The notes under the pieces were generated by a model. The model saw only the letters and a list, made by a program, of their open reading frames with translations. It made no database searches and had not been told where the DNA came from. Below, piece after piece: positions 41,901 to 43,545 of a stretch of 43,545 bases of DNA (position 1 is its first letter; the number at the start of each line of letters is the position of its first letter). Both the position numbers and the translations under genes were made by a program. Source of the DNA: an uncultured Lachnospiraceae bacterium (GTDB taxonomy: Bacteria; Bacillota; Clostridia; Lachnospirales; Lachnospiraceae); NCBI GenBank assembly GCA_937920345.1, contig CALGVA010000012.1, positions 1 through 43,545 on the forward strand, in the 5' to 3' direction.

Positions 41901-43545
41901 GTAACAGTAGTATCCCGCGATGACAATGATTTCGACTGGGATGAGGCAGTGATCTATTTCGCGGTTACAGACCGTTTCTTTGATGGTAATGCGGCAAATA
42001 ACGACGGTGGAGTAGAGGGCAGCTATGATAAAGAGACGAACAATGGTTCTAACTCCAGCTATCATGGCGGTGACTTCGCAGGTCTGACCCAGAAACTGGA
42101 TTACCTGCAGGATCTCGGTGTAAACACGATCTGGATTACGCCGATCGTAGAGAACCAGAAGGTAGCAAATGCAGTTACCGGAAATGATACGATTACACAG
42201 GCGTGGGGTTATCATGGCTACTGGGCGAAAGATTTTGAGAAGCTGGATTCCCACCTCGGAACAGAGGACGAGTTTAAGACATTGCTGGATGCCGCTCATG
42301 CAAAGGGCATGAAAGTGATGGTGGACGTGGTTCTCAATCACAGCGGTTATGGTGATGAAGTTACAACCTATTTTGATACGAACTTTAAAAACGAAGATGG
42401 CGAAACCATCAGAATGTTAAGAGCTGACGATGAGATAGTAAACGGAAGCGATACACAGTCTTCGCTGTCAGGACTTCCTGATTTCCGGACAGAAGATCCG
42501 GAAGTAAGAAATCTTCTTGTAGAATGGCAGTCTAACTGGGTAAGTAAATATCCGATCGACTACTACCGTGTAGATACAGTAAAACACGTAGACGGTACTA
42601 CATGGTCAGCATTTAAGAACGCATTGACAGCAATCGATCCTGACTTTAAGATGATCGGTGAGTGGGCAGGCGCAGGCTACGGCACAGACACAGGTATGTT
42701 AAGAGCCGGACGTATGGATTCCCTGCTTGACTTTGACTTTAATGATCAGGCGGCTAAATTTGTGACAGGTGATCTGGCAGGTGCGGAGAACTTCCTGTCT
42801 GCAAGAAATGCGGCGATTGATAACACGGCTTCCCTGGGTGCTTTCTTGAGCAGCCATGATGAGAATGGATTTATCTATACATTAATGAGTAAAGGTAAAT
42901 CAGAGGAAGAGGCTCGTAACCTTGCATTAGTAGCAGCTTCCCTGCAGCTTACGGCTAAGGGACAGGTAGTCATCTATTACGGAGAAGAAATCGGTAACAG
43001 TGATGGCGAGGAGAACTATCCTTACAACACGAACCGTAACGATTTCGACTGGTCTAAAGTAACGGATGACAATGCAGCATTAGCACATTATAAGAAAATG
43101 CTTGCGATCCGTAACCAGTATACGGATGTTCTGGCGAAAGGTACACGTACAACAATAGCAGCAGACAATGCCAAGGGTCTGGATGTGTTCAAGAGAAGCT
43201 ATGGCGACACAGAACTGACGATTGCATTGAATGTAACAAATGAGCCGGTGACATACAGTGTGTCATTGGGAAGTGAATATGCGAATGCAGACTTGAAGGA
43301 TCGTTATAGCAGAAAGAGCTACAAGGCAGACGACATGGGTAATGTCGAGATTACTGTACCTGCAGCAGCAGACGGCGGTACTGTTGTTCTGGCAAGAACT
43401 GGTGCTGATGAGATGGATAGAGGCTACCAGGTAACCTTCGACTACAACTGTGACGAACTCGCACCGGTGACGATCGAAGTAGAGCCGGGCGCACTGATCA
43501 CAGCAGCAGACATGTCCAAGGTAGTGGCGGCAGACAGAGACGGCT
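38943..43545 (+). CDS. Secreted multidomain amylopullulanase, GH13 (3' end outside window)
   Basis: 1534 codons without a stop up to the window edge. A signal peptide (MKRKKSFKTVLSGILAAAML, ending VLAA) is followed by an acidic Asp/Ser/Thr-rich linker (about 35-150), a beta-sandwich (about 155-250), a CBM48-like E-set domain (about 345-425; GEVTFYYFAPTATKVEIKG), two pullulanase-associated CBM41-like domains (about 550-665 with ALWIWNKVPDG, and 670-780), and the GH13 barrel (about 999-1420). Catalytic residues are nucleophile D1211 (YYRVDTVKH), acid/base E1240 (MIGEWAG) and D1306 (SSHDENG). After the barrel, YQVTFDYNCDELAPVTIEV looks like the start of an InlB-type beta repeat. It should degrade starch, pullulan or glycogen outside the cell, probably wall-attached through parts beyond the window. 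It yields glucose oligomers, but its sugars need not be those of the Mgl system. Confidence 0.92.
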   Translation, partial: MKRKKSFKTVLSGILAAAMLFTSVPLDVLAAPVDPAAVEDTLPEVLTEDSETPSVDDDASKQTEVADDQTSDDGQPSADEGVENTDADAQDPADDDAGQDAEGSDPSVTDTPAADQTGDDADSEKTDDVTDDSEAKADGDENTGVKADAVTGAVVDGTTVTFTCVATEVKFLRWEDNSSTEIDSSAVTTIVVEGEGGGNAWGKLVELQKGDNNVWTGTKTFEKPGDYKYKFVADSCYEANLDTPDTNRHFTISGMNDTTISVVRGEETALDAKIDDIVVVYALSAETEAADTNHEITLSGETGSQKLTVGSNWDTSKSFTLTATAVDGSGSCTVTVRVSASAIVEDPNGKLPVIDSEKGEVTFYYFAPTATKVEIKGQMTGSDWPTVDMELSENGYWEKTLPVGPGSYEYGFMVNGSWAVDEKALHIGKIDTNNIVIVPGLADGQAPDAIPGGEAVELPETLKLFEEYTVTDESSKLNVTAKSTDETVTYEIPADATWKDKVTLTAAMADKPATVAVKSDFPKDVESFDLVAKAGDKTSKVTVKVVSTMYTYTIYYYDRDETHRSTEASALWIWNKVPDGEVTADNGSVHPFTKTEELADGNTWLKADVELSYTSLGIIPKNSGANWSWQETDRFYTNTDESKNVTLYIVSDDGANIYTELPGIKEVKERYLVVEYTRTTGSPADWSFYTWNGGYGNKSIAFTDEDGDGTGTAIVPVKQGLDSISFVLAQTDSMESDPWVKDGGDNTCPMPVDQNVVKIKMEEGKGITYTYPYNIGYEIDPKEEKVNFYYRDDEAFLAGSEGGYDSVMLDIIVPEETSAKTYTMEYDQAEQRYKYVLDKLVLGDYCYRYGIKQAADSEAEYVLDQFNELTQKVGDVEYSLLKYEVLDISPEAVMSSETMDYNDNNVLTVKLNAKDKDGKPVEEKDAISSISRATVDLSAVGGGITEIDPELLAISIAVKEGTSTGEKTLPVVVYDQYNNESKAEAKVTVVSRDDNDFDWDEAVIYFAVTDRFFDGNAANNDGGVEGSYDKETNNGSNSSYHGGDFAGLTQKLDYLQDLGVNTIWITPIVENQKVANAVTGNDTITQAWGYHGYWAKDFEKLDSHLGTEDEFKTLLDAAHAKGMKVMVDVVLNHSGYGDEVTTYFDTNFKNEDGETIRMLRADDEIVNGSDTQSSLSGLPDFRTEDPEVRNLLVEWQSNWVSKYPIDYYRVDTVKHVDGTTWSAFKNALTAIDPDFKMIGEWAGAGYGTDTGMLRAGRMDSLLDFDFNDQAAKFVTGDLAGAENFLSARNAAIDNTASLGAFLSSHDENGFIYTLMSKGKSEEEARNLALVAASLQLTAKGQVVIYYGEEIGNSDGEENYPYNTNRNDFDWSKVTDDNAALAHYKKMLAIRNQYTDVLAKGTRTTIAADNAKGLDVFKRSYGDTELTIALNVTNEPVTYSVSLGSEYANADLKDRYSRKSYKADDMGNVEITVPAAADGGTVVLARTGADEMDRGYQVTFDYNCDELAPVTIEVEPGALITAADMSKVVAADRDG

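Noticed and set aside
1..43545. CRISPR array, tRNA or rRNA genes, prophage
   Set aside because: No regularly spaced direct repeats, no tRNA- or rRNA-like sequence and no phage structural or integrase genes were seen when reading both strands.

Overview
The window looks like chromosomal DNA from a Gram-positive anaerobe of the class Clostridia, most likely family Lachnospiraceae. The pointers are a GSI-alpha glutamine synthetase followed by an ANTAR regulator, a YesN/YesM-type two-component pair beside an Mgl-type sugar ABC transporter, DapL-type lysine synthesis, a CpsB/CpsC/CpsD phosphoregulatory module, and a large secreted amylopullulanase. Most starts have GGAGG-type ribosome binding sites. 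No tRNA, rRNA or CRISPR array was seen. Assignments come from reading motifs; no database search was run.

Layout. 1-272: the 3' end of a gene for a 14-residue-repeat coiled coil. 295-684: a palindromic dispersed repeat, then the glnA promoter with a strong hairpin at the transcript start. 685-2730: glnA and an ANTAR regulator. 2983-12870: a sugar-sensing and uptake operon, made of an AraC-type response regulator, a histidine kinase, a membrane-anchored binding protein, two MglB-type lipoproteins, MglA, MglC and a small membrane protein. 13253-15448: dapF and dapL. 15466-17784: an ANT(6)-like nucleotidyltransferase, then a VanZ-like protein and a surface protein on the minus strand.

18126-38065 is a capsule/exopolysaccharide locus. 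It opens with a consensus promoter, a long GC-rich leader and an SH3 surface protein. CpsB, CpsC and CpsD control chain length and export. A polyprenyl-phosphate sugar-1-P transferase starts the repeat unit; two GT2 enzymes, one GT4 enzyme and a Stealth phosphotransferase extend it; an EpsG-like polymerase and a Wzx flippase assemble it. A DegT aminotransferase, an ATP-grasp ligase and a NeuD/PglD-type acyltransferase suggest an N-acylated amino sugar. Next comes a cassette unusual for a capsule locus: two CitE/HpcH-type CoA lyases, an acyl-CoA carboxylase carboxyltransferase and a MaoC-type hydratase, which could make an unusual acyl group. The locus ends in an acyltransferase-3 gene that is out of frame because of a run of nine G. 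A second run, of eleven G, lies near the 3' end of cpsD. Together they suggest slipped-strand phase variation of the surface polysaccharide. The core from about 23.2 to 28.5 kb is visibly more AT-rich than its flanks.

38064-38942 holds a broken Rpn-type nuclease gene, inverted repeats and a good promoter. The window ends inside a multidomain GH13 amylopullulanase (38943 to the end). The main leads are the two poly-G tracts, the acyl-CoA cassette, a family of short elements with terminal inverted repeats, and the possible leader RNA of the capsule operon.
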